NCBI GenBank assembly: GCA_900762125.1
Contig: CAAFFL010000191.1
Coordinates: forward strand, 1-23,014
Direction: 5' to 3'
Source: an uncultured Prevotella sp.
GTDB lineage: Bacteria; Bacteroidota; Bacteroidia; Bacteroidales; Bacteroidaceae
Length of the DNA: 23,014 nucleotides
Part shown: positions 15,194-22,288 of the stretch, piece by piece
Numbering within the stretch: position 1 is the first letter of the stretch
How the letters are laid out: every line of letters starts with the position of its first letter
Translations under genes and position numbers: made by a program
The notes under the pieces: generated by a model
What the model was told of the DNA's origin: nothing
Seen by the model: the letters and a program-made list of their open reading frames with translations, nothing else
Databases searched by the model: none

Positions 15194-16009
15194 ATGAGAT
15201 CCTTAAAAGCATATATCGTTACCATGATGCTGATGCTCACAGCCACTGCGGCATCAGCGCAATGTCCGTTCCACAATACGGCATTCTCGACAGGGGAGTA
15301 CCTCTCCTATAATCTTTACTTCAACTGGCAGTTCGTCTGGGTGAAGGTGGGAAGCGCAAGTTTCAACACCGTGAAGACCCATTACGACGGACAGCCAGCC
15401 TACAAAGGCAGCTTGATCACACGCACGAGCCAGAAGGCGGACAAGTTTTTCATCATGCGCGACACTCTTCTCTGCTACAACACGCTGGACCTTGTACCGC
15501 TCTATTACCGCAAGGGCGCCTATGAGGGCAAGCGCCGCAACGTCGACGAGGTGTTCTACTCCTACCCCGGAGGCCGCTGTCAGGTGAAGCAGCACCGCAA
15601 GCATACCAACGGCACACACTCGTGGGAGAAGCACGTCTACAACTATTGTGTATACGACATGATGAGCATCTTCCTCCGGGCACGGTCGTTCAACCCCACT
15701 GGCTGGGCCAAGGGCTATGACGTCAACTTCCGCATCGTCGACGGCAACAGCGAGTATCCCGCAAAGATCAAGTACCAAGGCAAGCAGAACATCAAGGCTG
15801 ACGATGGACATACCTATCGTTGCCTGAAGCTCGCCTACATGGAGAACGAGCATGGCAAGGGCTTCAAGAAGATCGTCGACTTCTTCATCAGCGACGACAG
15901 CAACCACATCCCTATCCGCCTCGACATGCATCTGAAGTTTGGTTCCGCTAAGGCTTTCTGCTCCGGAATGAAGGGCATCCGCAACAACATCACCTCCCGG
16001 GTGAAGTAG
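15194..16009 (+). CDS. DUF3108 domain-containing exported protein
   Basis: The protein is 271 residues and exported. The signal peptide MRSLKAYIVTMMLMLTATAASA is followed by Q-C at the cleavage site, which is not a good lipobox. The frame extends up to ATG 15158, but the start at 15194 fits the signal peptide. The mature part matches DUF3108: FSTGEYLSYNLYFNWQFVWV (about 30-49), IMRDTLLCYNTLDLVPLYYR, VYNYCVYDMMSIFLRARSF and FFISDDSNHIPIRLDMHLKFGSAKAF. DUF3108 proteins are predicted periplasmic beta-rich proteins of unknown function. It ends the GH3-lipoprotein-DUF3108 group, 56 bp after the lipoprotein stop. Confidence 0.88.
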   Translation: MRSLKAYIVTMMLMLTATAASAQCPFHNTAFSTGEYLSYNLYFNWQFVWVKVGSASFNTVKTHYDGQPAYKGSLITRTSQKADKFFIMRDTLLCYNTLDLVPLYYRKGAYEGKRRNVDEVFYSYPGGRCQVKQHRKHTNGTHSWEKHVYNYCVYDMMSIFLRARSFNPTGWAKGYDVNFRIVDGNSEYPAKIKYQGKQNIKADDGHTYRCLKLAYMENEHGKGFKKIVDFFISDDSNHIPIRLDMHLKFGSAKAFCSGMKGIRNNITSRVK

Positions 16010-16020
16010 TAAGAGGCTGA

Positions 16021-16053
16021 TGTGTGCGCACACAATACGTTGACGTAAGTCAA
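16021..16053. repeat. Palindrome TGTGTGCGCACACA and adjacent TTGAC-GTAA-GTCAA
   Basis: A 14-bp perfect palindrome at 16021-16034 is followed by a 5-bp inverted repeat with a 4-nt loop at 16040-16053. It lies 11 bp after the DUF3108 stop and 40 bp before the promoter at 16092. It could be a transcription-factor site or an mRNA 3'-end hairpin; no T-tract follows. Confidence 0.65.
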
Positions 16054-16091
16054 GAAAAGGTCTTAAGGAATGTAAAAGTGACACTAAAGTC

Positions 16092-16122
16092 TTGCGAGAT
16101 TACTAAAGTCTTACTACCTTTG
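16092..16122 (+). promoter_or_regulatory. Promoter of a putative non-coding transcript
   Basis: TTG (16092-16094), then a 20-bp gap, then TACCTTTG (16115-16122) is an exact match to TTG-N19/20-TAnnTTTG. The 11-mer ACTAAAGTCTT occurs twice, at 16083-16093 and 16102-16112, 19 bp apart, partly overlapping the -33 box. No coding sequence lies downstream on this strand before 16894. Confidence 0.7.
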
Positions 16123-16180
16123 CAGTGTCAAAAGGAAATAAAGCACCTCGTGAGAAGTGATTCCAATGACAACAGTTCAA

Positions 16181-16285
16181 TAGGTTTAAGGTTAGTAGAT
16201 TGTTTCATATAGGTTTTTAGTTTTTAGGTTTAGGATTAATTTTATAGTTTTCGATTTAGGTTATTAGTTAGTTAAGGTTTAGGAA
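16181..16285 (+). repeat. Degenerate AGGTTTAG-like repeats
   Basis: This roughly 105-bp AT-rich stretch holds recurring words: AGGTTTA three times (starting near 16182, 16226 and 16275), plus AGGTTAG, AGGTTTTTAG, TTTTTAGG and TTTAGGTTATTAG. On the plus strand it is rich in G and T and almost free of C. The units are irregular, so it is not a true tandem array. Confidence 0.6.
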
Positions 16286-16304
16286 AAGATTTGTTTCAGG
16301 AAAC

Positions 16305-16350
16305 ACAAATCCCCATCTCCCGCTGAGGAGAGATGGGGATTTGTTTTATT
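16305..16350 (+). terminator. Strong intrinsic terminator
   Basis: ACAAATCCCCATCTC (16305-16319) pairs perfectly with GAGATGGGGATTTGT (16330-16344). The short inner part CC...GG continues the stem, and TTTTATT follows. It should end plus-strand transcription 46 bp before the 3' end of the convergent HU gene. Confidence 0.85.
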
Positions 16351-16385
16351 AATCCCTACCCTCATATAGCGCAGTAGGGATTAAT
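16348..16385 (-). terminator. Probable HU 3' hairpin
   Basis: ATTAATCCCTAC (16348-16359) is the exact complement of GTAGGGATTAAT (16374-16385), with a 14-nt loop. It lies 11 bp past the HU stop codon. The minus strand lacks a T-tract after it, so it may stabilise the HU mRNA end or work together with the adjacent stem at 16305-16344. Confidence 0.6.
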
Positions 16386-16395
16386 AATATTTACA

Positions 16396-16671
16396 TTATT
16401 TGTTCAAAGCCTCTTCAAACTCTGCGCCAGCATTGAACTTCACCACCTTCTTGGCAGGAATCTCAATCTTAGCACCTGTTTGCGGATTCACACCCTGGCG
16501 AGCGGGACGCTCTTTCAGTGCGAATGTGCCAAAGCCAATGAGTTGTACTTTCTCACCTGCAACAACGGCTTCCTTAATGGCACTTGTTGCTGCGTCAACT
16601 GCTACTTTGGCCTTTTCAGCGGAGATGCCTGCTGCTGCGGCAATCTTCTTTACTAAATCTGTCTTGTTCAT
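16396..16671 (-). CDS. hup: HU family DNA-binding protein
   Basis: HU bends and compacts DNA as a dimer. The 91-residue protein has the full family layout: MNKTDLVKKIAAAAGISAEKA (helices 1-2), VQLIGFGTFALKERPARQGVNPQTG (beta sheet and DNA-binding arm, about residues 43-67, with the arm-tip proline in the RQGVNPQTG stretch) and a C-terminal helix FNAGAEFEEALNK. Length is typical of HU rather than IHF. It is monocistronic, convergent with the putative small RNA, and has a good promoter (16725-16754). The symbol is generic, because Bacteroidetes carry several HU paralogues. Confidence 0.96.
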   Translation of the reverse strand: MNKTDLVKKIAAAAGISAEKAKVAVDAATSAIKEAVVAGEKVQLIGFGTFALKERPARQGVNPQTGAKIEIPAKKVVKFNAGAEFEEALNK

Positions 16672-16724
16672 AACTTATTAATTTATTTATTAAGATATTA
16701 GTGCGTAGGGGATTGTTTGTGTGG

Positions 16725-16754
16725 CAAATATAGGACATTCCTTTGATACAACAA
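16725..16754 (-). promoter_or_regulatory. Promoter of the HU gene
   Basis: On the minus strand, TTG (16752-16754) and TATATTTG (16725-16732) are separated by 19 bp, an exact Bacteroidetes-type promoter. The start codon is about 54 bp downstream, with an AT-rich leader. Confidence 0.8.
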
Positions 16755-16837
16755 ACAAAAAGCGCAAAAAAATGATGGAATTGCTGAAAATTTCTACTTC
16801 TTAGGGCTTTTTTGGTCGAATTGACGTTCTTTTTTCG

Positions 16838-16845
16838 TACTTTTG
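16838..16845 (+). promoter_or_regulatory. Putative rhomboid gene -7 element
   Basis: TACTTTTG matches TAnnTTTG and lies 48 bp before the rhomboid ATG. Candidate TTG boxes at 16812-16814 and 16821-16823 are spaced 23 and 14 bp away, neither ideal. Confidence 0.45.
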
Positions 16846-16893
16846 CAACAGTTATAACGTTAATTGTTCAGATAAGGAAAACTTTCAGAAATC

Positions 16894-17826
16894 ATGTTCA
16901 GAATACCTACGGTCACGAAGAATCTGCTCATCATTAATGTCCTCTGCTTCCTGGCGGCTCTCGCTTTCGGGCAGACGATGGGCTTCGACTTGAATAACAT
17001 CTGTGGCTTGCACTTCTTCATGGCGTCCGACTTCCACCTCTACCAGCTATTCACCTACATGTTCATGCATGGCGGGTGGACACACCTCCTGCTCAACATG
17101 TTTATGCTATGGATGTTTGGTGCGGTGGTGGAACAGACGTGGGGATCGAAGCGTTTTCTTTTTTATTACATATTCTGCGGCATCGGCGCCGGCCTCTGCC
17201 AGGAGGTGGCACAGTATGTCCAGTATGCTTCCATGGACCTTGGCGGCTACAGCAGCGTCAACACCGGCACGGCGGTCATCAGCGTGGGCGACTATCTCAA
17301 CCTCTGGACAACAGTTGGAGCCTCCGGAGCGATATACTCGTTGTTGCTCGCCTTCGGCATGATGTTCCCCGAGGAGCGGATGTTCATCATCCCCATCCCC
17401 ATCCCCATCAAGGCAAAGTGGATGGTCATCGGCTCCATCGTCGTGGAGTTCTTCTCCGGTCTGGGCACCGGCGACGGCGTGGCGCACATGGCCCATCTGG
17501 GCGGTATGCTCTTCGGCTTCTTCCTCATCCGCTACTGGATGAAGCACCCCTATGCCGGACTGGATAGCATCGATGGCGGTAAACGGTTCTTCAACAACCT
17601 GCGGGCCAACTGGGAGCAGCGCAACTACAAGCGTGCTCACAGCCAGCGTGGTTCGTCCTCCAGAGGCTCGCAGACGACTACTGGCAACCCCGACTGGGAC
17701 TATAATGCCCGTCAGCAAGCCGATCAGGAAGAGATTGACCGCATCCTCGACAAGATCCGCAAGAGTGGCTACGACAGCCTCAGCCGTGAGGAGAAGCAGA
17801 AACTCTTCGACCAGAGCAAGAAATAA
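16894..17826 (+). CDS. Rhomboid family intramembrane serine protease
   Basis: Rhomboids cleave substrates within the membrane. The protein (310 aa) has about six hydrophobic segments. The family motif GGWTHLLLNMFMLWMFG is near residues 61-77. The catalytic serine is Ser144 in GASGAIYSLL, and the catalytic histidine is His201 in AHMAHLGGMLFGF. A long polar tail of about 90 residues ends in EEIDRILDKIRKSGYDSLSREEKQKLF, a helical motif commonly found at the end of Bacteroidetes rhomboids (DUF6576-like). Catalytic residues are intact, so activity is expected, but substrates are unknown. The EEP-family gene follows after 28 bp in the same orientation, suggesting an operon. Confidence 0.93.
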   Translation: MFRIPTVTKNLLIINVLCFLAALAFGQTMGFDLNNICGLHFFMASDFHLYQLFTYMFMHGGWTHLLLNMFMLWMFGAVVEQTWGSKRFLFYYIFCGIGAGLCQEVAQYVQYASMDLGGYSSVNTGTAVISVGDYLNLWTTVGASGAIYSLLLAFGMMFPEERMFIIPIPIPIKAKWMVIGSIVVEFFSGLGTGDGVAHMAHLGGMLFGFFLIRYWMKHPYAGLDSIDGGKRFFNNLRANWEQRNYKRAHSQRGSSSRGSQTTTGNPDWDYNARQQADQEEIDRILDKIRKSGYDSLSREEKQKLFDQSKK

Positions 17827-17854
17827 GTGACCTCTTGCCAAAGAGAGAATAAGC

Positions 17855-18955
17855 ATGTTCCACAAACTGCAGAAGTTCACCCTACAGACCATCGCTGGCG
17901 CCAACATCGCTACGAGCGTCCTCATGGTTCTCATTGGATATGTCGGGCACCTTGATCCCGCTCATTTCCCAATGCTGGCCAATGCAGGCTTGGCCTTTCC
18001 GCTCTTCATCGTCATCAATCTGGCGTTCCTCATCTTCTGGGTGTTCGTGAAGTTCCGCTATGTCGTGATACCCTTCTTGACGTTTCTGGTGTGCTACATC
18101 CCCGTTCGTGACTATTGCCCATTGAACGCTGACGAGGCACCGCCCAGGGGAGCGCTGAAGGTCCTCACGTTCAATGTGTGCGACTTCAACTACGAGTTTG
18201 CCATCCTCCCCGCGGCGGAGAACCCTGCCGTAAAGTATATCTATGACAGTCAGGCCGACATCGTCTGCCTGCAGGAGGCGACGGTACCGGAGAACGCCAT
18301 AGACTCCATCACGGCCTTCCTCCGTCCCCGCTACCCCTACAGTAGCCACGACCGCCAGAAGGCCAACGGCGAGATCATCATCGTCTACAGCCGCTACCCC
18401 ATCGCCAGCAAGGAGGTCATCCCCTACACCACCGCCAACGAGGGCAACGTCAGTTGTGCCTACAACATCAACATCCACGGCCATTGCCTGCTCCTGGTGA
18501 ACAACCACTTCCAGAGCAACCGCATCAACCCCACGGAGAAGAACAACTTCCGAAACATGATCGACGGCAAACTCACGAAGGACAGTGCCCGCGTCAGTTC
18601 CTCCCTGCTCATCAACAAGCTTGCCGTCGCCTCACGTCTGCGGGGCCCGCAGGTCGACGCCGTGGCCCGCTACATCGCCCACAACCGTGACGGGAAGAGC
18701 GTCATCGTCTGCGGCGACTTCAACGAGAGCCCCATTGCCTACTCCCACACACGCCTCACAGAGCACCTCACCGACTGCTTCGTCGCCTCCGGCCGTGGCT
18801 TCGGTTGGAGCTTCCGCCAAAACCATATCAACGTGCGCATCGACAACATCCTCTGCTCCGACGACAGCAAGCCCTATCGCTGCACAGTGGACAACAGTGT
18901 CAAGATTAGTGACCATTTCCCCGTCTTTTGCTGGATTAAAACACCTTTTATATAG
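17855..18955 (+). CDS. Membrane-anchored endonuclease/exonuclease/phosphatase family protein
   Basis: The first ~95 residues contain three hydrophobic segments (about 14-30, 44-62 and 66-84), followed by a complete EEP-fold domain. Catalytic motifs are visible: LTFNVCDFN (about 103-111), DIVCLQEAT with the metal-binding Glu (about 136-144), NNHFQSN, VCGDFNESP (about 284-292), and RIDNILCSDD and SDHFPVFCW at the end. The family includes DNA and RNA nucleases, inositol phosphatases and sphingomyelinases; the target cannot be told from sequence. The topology places the catalytic domain on one side of the membrane, probably the periplasm. Length is 366 aa. The gene lies directly after the rhomboid gene and 107 bp before secDF. 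Confidence 0.9.
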   Translation: MFHKLQKFTLQTIAGANIATSVLMVLIGYVGHLDPAHFPMLANAGLAFPLFIVINLAFLIFWVFVKFRYVVIPFLTFLVCYIPVRDYCPLNADEAPPRGALKVLTFNVCDFNYEFAILPAAENPAVKYIYDSQADIVCLQEATVPENAIDSITAFLRPRYPYSSHDRQKANGEIIIVYSRYPIASKEVIPYTTANEGNVSCAYNINIHGHCLLLVNNHFQSNRINPTEKNNFRNMIDGKLTKDSARVSSSLLINKLAVASRLRGPQVDAVARYIAHNRDGKSVIVCGDFNESPIAYSHTRLTEHLTDCFVASGRGFGWSFRQNHINVRIDNILCSDDSKPYRCTVDNSVKISDHFPVFCWIKTPFI

Positions 18956-19006
18956 GGAAAAGGCAAAAAAGGGGGTAAAAGTTTTCCCCAACTCTGAAAA
19001 AAGTGG

Positions 19007-19014
19007 TAACTTTG
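19007..19014 (+). promoter_or_regulatory. Putative secDF promoter -7 element
   Basis: TAACTTTG matches TAnnTTTG exactly, 48 bp before the secDF ATG. At the -33 distance only TTTTC (18982-18986) is found. The leader to the ATG is A-rich, with no Shine-Dalgarno motif. Confidence 0.6.
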
Positions 19015-19062
19015 CACGACTTATAGCGCAAATATAGAAATAAAACAAATATTACTAACAAA

Positions 19063-22000
19063 ATGCAAAACAAAGGAATTGTAATTGTAACCGCCGTCCT
19101 ACTGACGCTTGCAAGCATCTTCTATTTGTCGTTCTCGTTCGCCACGCGCTATTATGACGGACAGGCAACCAAGCTGAAGGATCCCGTTGCACAGCAGAAC
19201 TATAAGGATTCTGTGAAGTATCTGGGCATCTACGACTATCAGAAGTGTCTCGAGACGCAGATCGGACTGGGTCTGGACCTGAAGGGCGGTATGAACGTCA
19301 TCCTGGAGATCTCCGTGCCTGACGTCGTTGAGAACCTCGCGGATCACAAGCAGGATCCGGCTTTCGTAAAGTCAATGAGTGAGGCACGCGCTGAGCAGGA
19401 AGCTACTCAGGGCGACTTCATCAGCCTCTTCATCAAGGCTTATCAGAAGAATGCCCCCGGCCACAAGCTGGCTGAGATCTTCGCCACCAGCGAGCTCCAG
19501 GGCAAGGTGAGCCCCACGAGCAGCGACGCTGACGTGGAGAAGGTGCTCCGCACCGAGGTCGGCAACGCCATCGACAACTCATTCAACGTGGTACGTACGC
19601 GTATCGACCAGTTTGGTGTCGTCCAGCCGAACATCCAGAAGATTCAGGGTGCCGAGGGCCGCATCATGGTGGAGATGCCGGGTATCCGTGAGCCCGAGCG
19701 TATGCGTAAGCTCCTGCAGGGCTCGGCCAACCTCGAGTTCTGGGAGACCTACAACGCTCAGGAGGCTGTGCCCTACCTTCAGCAGCTCGACCAGCGCCTC
19801 GCCAAAGGCGACCAGGACACCGCTACTGCACAGAAGGACAGCACTGCTGCCGAGACCAAGGAGGTAGCCAAGGCCGAGACGAAGAAGGCTCAGCCGAAGT
19901 TCCAGCTCAACAAGGGCAAGAAGGAAGACATCAAGACCACACCTGACGACCAGCTCGCACAGGCCAAGAAGCTCCATCCGCTGCTCGCCATGCTGCAGGT
20001 GCAGGGCCAGGGTCTGAGCACCGTCGGCTATGCCAGCGTGCGCGACACCGCTGCCATCAACAAGATCATCTATGGTCCTGTGGCTAAGCAGGTGCTTCCC
20101 ACCGACATGAAGCTCCTCTGGAGTGCTAAGCCATCCGATGTCATCCAGAACAACAAGACCATCTTCGAGCTGCATGCCCTGAAGGTCACCACGCCTAACG
20201 GCCGTGCACCGCTGGAGGGCGACGTCGTGACAGATGCCAAGGATGAGTTCAGCAATATTACCGGTCAGCCCGAGGTGAGTATGACAATGAACTCTGAGGG
20301 TGCCCGTGAGTGGGCCGAGCTCACCAAGGCCAACATCGGCAAGGCCATCGCCATCGTCCTCGACGGTGTGGTCTACTCCGCTCCCCGTGTGAACAGTGAG
20401 ATCGACGGTGGACAGAGCTCCATCTCCGGTAACTTCACCATCCAGGATACAAAGGACCTCGCCAACACTCTGAAGTCAGGTCGTATGCCCGCTCCCGCTC
20501 ACATCGTGCAGGAGGAGGTTGTCGGTCCTACGCTCGGTGCACAGTCCATCCAGCAGGGTATCGTGTCGTTCATCATCGCCTTCATCCTGCTCATCATCTT
20601 CATGCTCTGCATTTACAACATCATCCCGGGCTTCATCGCTGTCGGCGCACTGGTGCTCAACGTGTTCTTCACGCTCGGTATCCTGACGTCGTTCCAGGCT
20701 GCCCTGACCATGTCGGGTATCGCCGGTATGGTGCTCTCGCTCGGTACGGGTGTTGACGCCAACGTGCTCGTCTATGAGCGTATCAAGGAGGAGCTTTTCG
20801 CCGGTAAGGGTATGAAGCAGGCCATCGATGCCGGTTTCTCCAACGCCTTCTCGGCCATCATCGACTCCAACCTCACCTCTCTCATCACGGGTATCATCCT
20901 CTACATCTTCGGTACAGGTCCTATCCAGGGCTTCGCTACGACCTGGATCATCGGTATCTGCTGTAACGTATTCACCGCCGTCTATGTCACCCGTCTGGTC
21001 TACAACCACCAGGTGAACAAGGGCAAGTGGCTGAACCTGAAGTTCTGGACACCGTGGTCGCGCAACCTCATGCAGGGCACGAACTACAAGTTCATGAGCG
21101 CCTACAAGGTATCGTTCACCGTTTGGGGTGTCGCCATCCTCATCTGCGTCATCAGCTTCGCTACGCGTGGCCTGAGCCAGAGCATCGACTTCACCGGTGG
21201 TCGTAACTATGTCGTGGGCCTTGCTAAGCCTGTACAGGTGGAGCAGGTGCGTGGCGTGCTCGAGAATGCCTTCACCAACACTGTGGGCAAGGATAAGGGC
21301 AAGCTTGCTACGACGTCCGTCATCGCTATCGGTACCGACGGCAAGACCATCCGTGTGTCGACCAACTACAACATCGACTCCAACGACCCGCTGGAGGATG
21401 ACCGCATCGAGACACAGCTCTACAACAAGCTGAAGGCCGGCGGCTTCGTCACACAGTCCAGCATGGCGAACTTCAAGAACCCGGATGTGCGTGAGGGCGG
21501 ATCGATTATCAGCTCCTCGAAGGTGGGTCCGTCGGTGGCTAAGGACATCACATGGGGCGCCATCAAGAGCGTCTTCCTCGCCATCATCTTCATCTTCATC
21601 TACATCTTCGTCCGCTTCCGCAACCTCGGATTCTCCTGTGGTGCCATTGCCGGCTTGATCCTCGACACGACGATCGTCATCGGATTCTTCTCGCTCTGCT
21701 ACGGCTGGATCGGCTTCTCGCTTGAGATCGACCAGACGTTCATCGGTGCTATCCTGACGGTGATCGGATATGATGTGAACGACTCTGTGGTGGTGTTCGA
21801 CCGTATCCGTGAGAACCTCCGCAACCGCAAGGGACTCCTCAGCCGTACTGACCAGCAGAAGCTGTTCAACGACTCTATCAACCAGACCCTCGCACGTACC
21901 ATCAACACCTCCATCACGACGCTCATCGTGCTGCTCGCCATCTTCATCCTCGGTGGTGCAAGTATCCGTAGCTTCACGTTCGCCATGATCATCGGTGTCA

Positions 22001-22122
22001 TCATCGGTACCCTGTCGTCCATCTTCATCGCTTCGCCGATTGCCTACCTCGTCATGGGTAAGACCATCCGCGACCGTCGCAAGGAAGAGGGTGACGCTGA
22101 GGTGGTTCCTGCTAAGGCATAA
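19063..22122 (+). CDS. secDF: Protein translocase subunit SecDF (fused)
   Basis: SecDF helps SecYEG pull exported proteins across the inner membrane using the proton gradient. At 1019 residues the gene is a natural fusion of SecD and SecF. The SecD part has an N-terminal membrane segment (about 5-26), the D1 motif GLGLDLKGGMNVILE (about 67-81), the periplasmic P1 region with RTRIDQFGVVQPNIQ, and TGVDANVLVYERIKEE (about 561-576). The SecF part starts near 675 (FMSAYKVSFTVW), has SIDFTGGRNYVV and carries the catalytic-type motif GYDVNDSVVVFDRIRENLR (about 902-920). About twelve membrane segments are expected. A charged Ala/Lys/Glu-rich insertion (about 248-300) interrupts P1. The gene ends 55 bp before a tRNA, with a hairpin between. 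Confidence 0.97.
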   Translation: MQNKGIVIVTAVLLTLASIFYLSFSFATRYYDGQATKLKDPVAQQNYKDSVKYLGIYDYQKCLETQIGLGLDLKGGMNVILEISVPDVVENLADHKQDPAFVKSMSEARAEQEATQGDFISLFIKAYQKNAPGHKLAEIFATSELQGKVSPTSSDADVEKVLRTEVGNAIDNSFNVVRTRIDQFGVVQPNIQKIQGAEGRIMVEMPGIREPERMRKLLQGSANLEFWETYNAQEAVPYLQQLDQRLAKGDQDTATAQKDSTAAETKEVAKAETKKAQPKFQLNKGKKEDIKTTPDDQLAQAKKLHPLLAMLQVQGQGLSTVGYASVRDTAAINKIIYGPVAKQVLPTDMKLLWSAKPSDVIQNNKTIFELHALKVTTPNGRAPLEGDVVTDAKDEFSNITGQPEVSMTMNSEGAREWAELTKANIGKAIAIVLDGVVYSAPRVNSEIDGGQSSISGNFTIQDTKDLANTLKSGRMPAPAHIVQEEVVGPTLGAQSIQQGIVSFIIAFILLIIFMLCIYNIIPGFIAVGALVLNVFFTLGILTSFQAALTMSGIAGMVLSLGTGVDANVLVYERIKEELFAGKGMKQAIDAGFSNAFSAIIDSNLTSLITGIILYIFGTGPIQGFATTWIIGICCNVFTAVYVTRLVYNHQVNKGKWLNLKFWTPWSRNLMQGTNYKFMSAYKVSFTVWGVAILICVISFATRGLSQSIDFTGGRNYVVGLAKPVQVEQVRGVLENAFTNTVGKDKGKLATTSVIAIGTDGKTIRVSTNYNIDSNDPLEDDRIETQLYNKLKAGGFVTQSSMANFKNPDVREGGSIISSSKVGPSVAKDITWGAIKSVFLAIIFIFIYIFVRFRNLGFSCGAIAGLILDTTIVIGFFSLCYGWIGFSLEIDQTFIGAILTVIGYDVNDSVVVFDRIRENLRNRKGLLSRTDQQKLFNDSINQTLARTINTSITTLIVLLAIFILGGASIRSFTFAMIIGVIIGTLSSIFIASPIAYLVMGKTIRDRRKEEGDAEVVPAKA

Positions 22123-22143
22123 GACCTCACCTTATTAATATAG

Positions 22144-22171
22144 AGCCGCTCACCCTTCGCGGTGAGCGGTT
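22144..22171 (+). terminator. Hairpin after secDF
   Basis: CCGCTCACC (22146-22154) pairs exactly with GGTGAGCGG (22161-22169) around CTTCGC; outer A-T and G-T pairs extend it. Only TTAT follows, so it is a moderate terminator or processing hairpin. It ends 7 bp before the tRNA. Confidence 0.7.
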
Positions 22172-22177
22172 ATCTAG

Positions 22178-22252
22178 GCTTCTATAGTTCAATGGATAGA
22201 ACGGAGGTTTCCTAAACCTTTGATCCGGGTTCGATTCCCGGTGGAAGTACCA
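22178..22252 (+). tRNA. tRNA-Arg (anticodon CCT)
   Basis: A full cloverleaf can be drawn. Acceptor arm GCTTCTA/TGGAAGT (with G-T ends), D arm GTTC/GAAC, anticodon arm GAGGT/ACCTT with loop TTCCTAA, T arm CCGGG-TTCGATT-CCCGG, and discriminator A followed by an encoded CCA (22250-22252). The anticodon CCT is at 22211-22213 and reads the codon AGG. Cotranscription with secDF is possible given the 55-bp gap. Confidence 0.97.
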
Positions 22253-22288
22253 ATCACCCCTACCCTATCAACCATCAACTAATACGCT

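Larger units (their letters stand above)
16129..16350 (+). ncRNA. Candidate small RNA of about 220 nt
   Basis: A consensus promoter upstream (16092-16122) and a strong hairpin with a T-tract (16305-16350) delimit a transcript of about 220 nt with no credible reading frame. The longest frame crossing it (62 codons from 16024) starts before the promoter. The 5' part holds CACCTC-GTGA-GAAGTG, a small stem with a GNRA loop (about 16144-16159). The middle part (16181-16285) repeats AGGTTTAG-like words. Near the 3' end, GATTTGTTT (16288-16296) can pair with 16301-16311 in competition with the terminator stem. I do not recognise the family; 6S RNA or another housekeeping RNA is possible. It could also be the leader of an undetected gene. 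Confidence 0.45.

Noticed and set aside
16024..16212. 62-codon frame in the gap after DUF3108
   Set aside because: It starts before the predicted promoter, spans it and resembles no family I recognise; a non-coding RNA explains the region better.
16181..16285. True telomere or CRISPR array
   Set aside because: The AGGTTTAG words are irregular in spacing and sequence, with no uniform repeat-spacer pattern and no cas genes.
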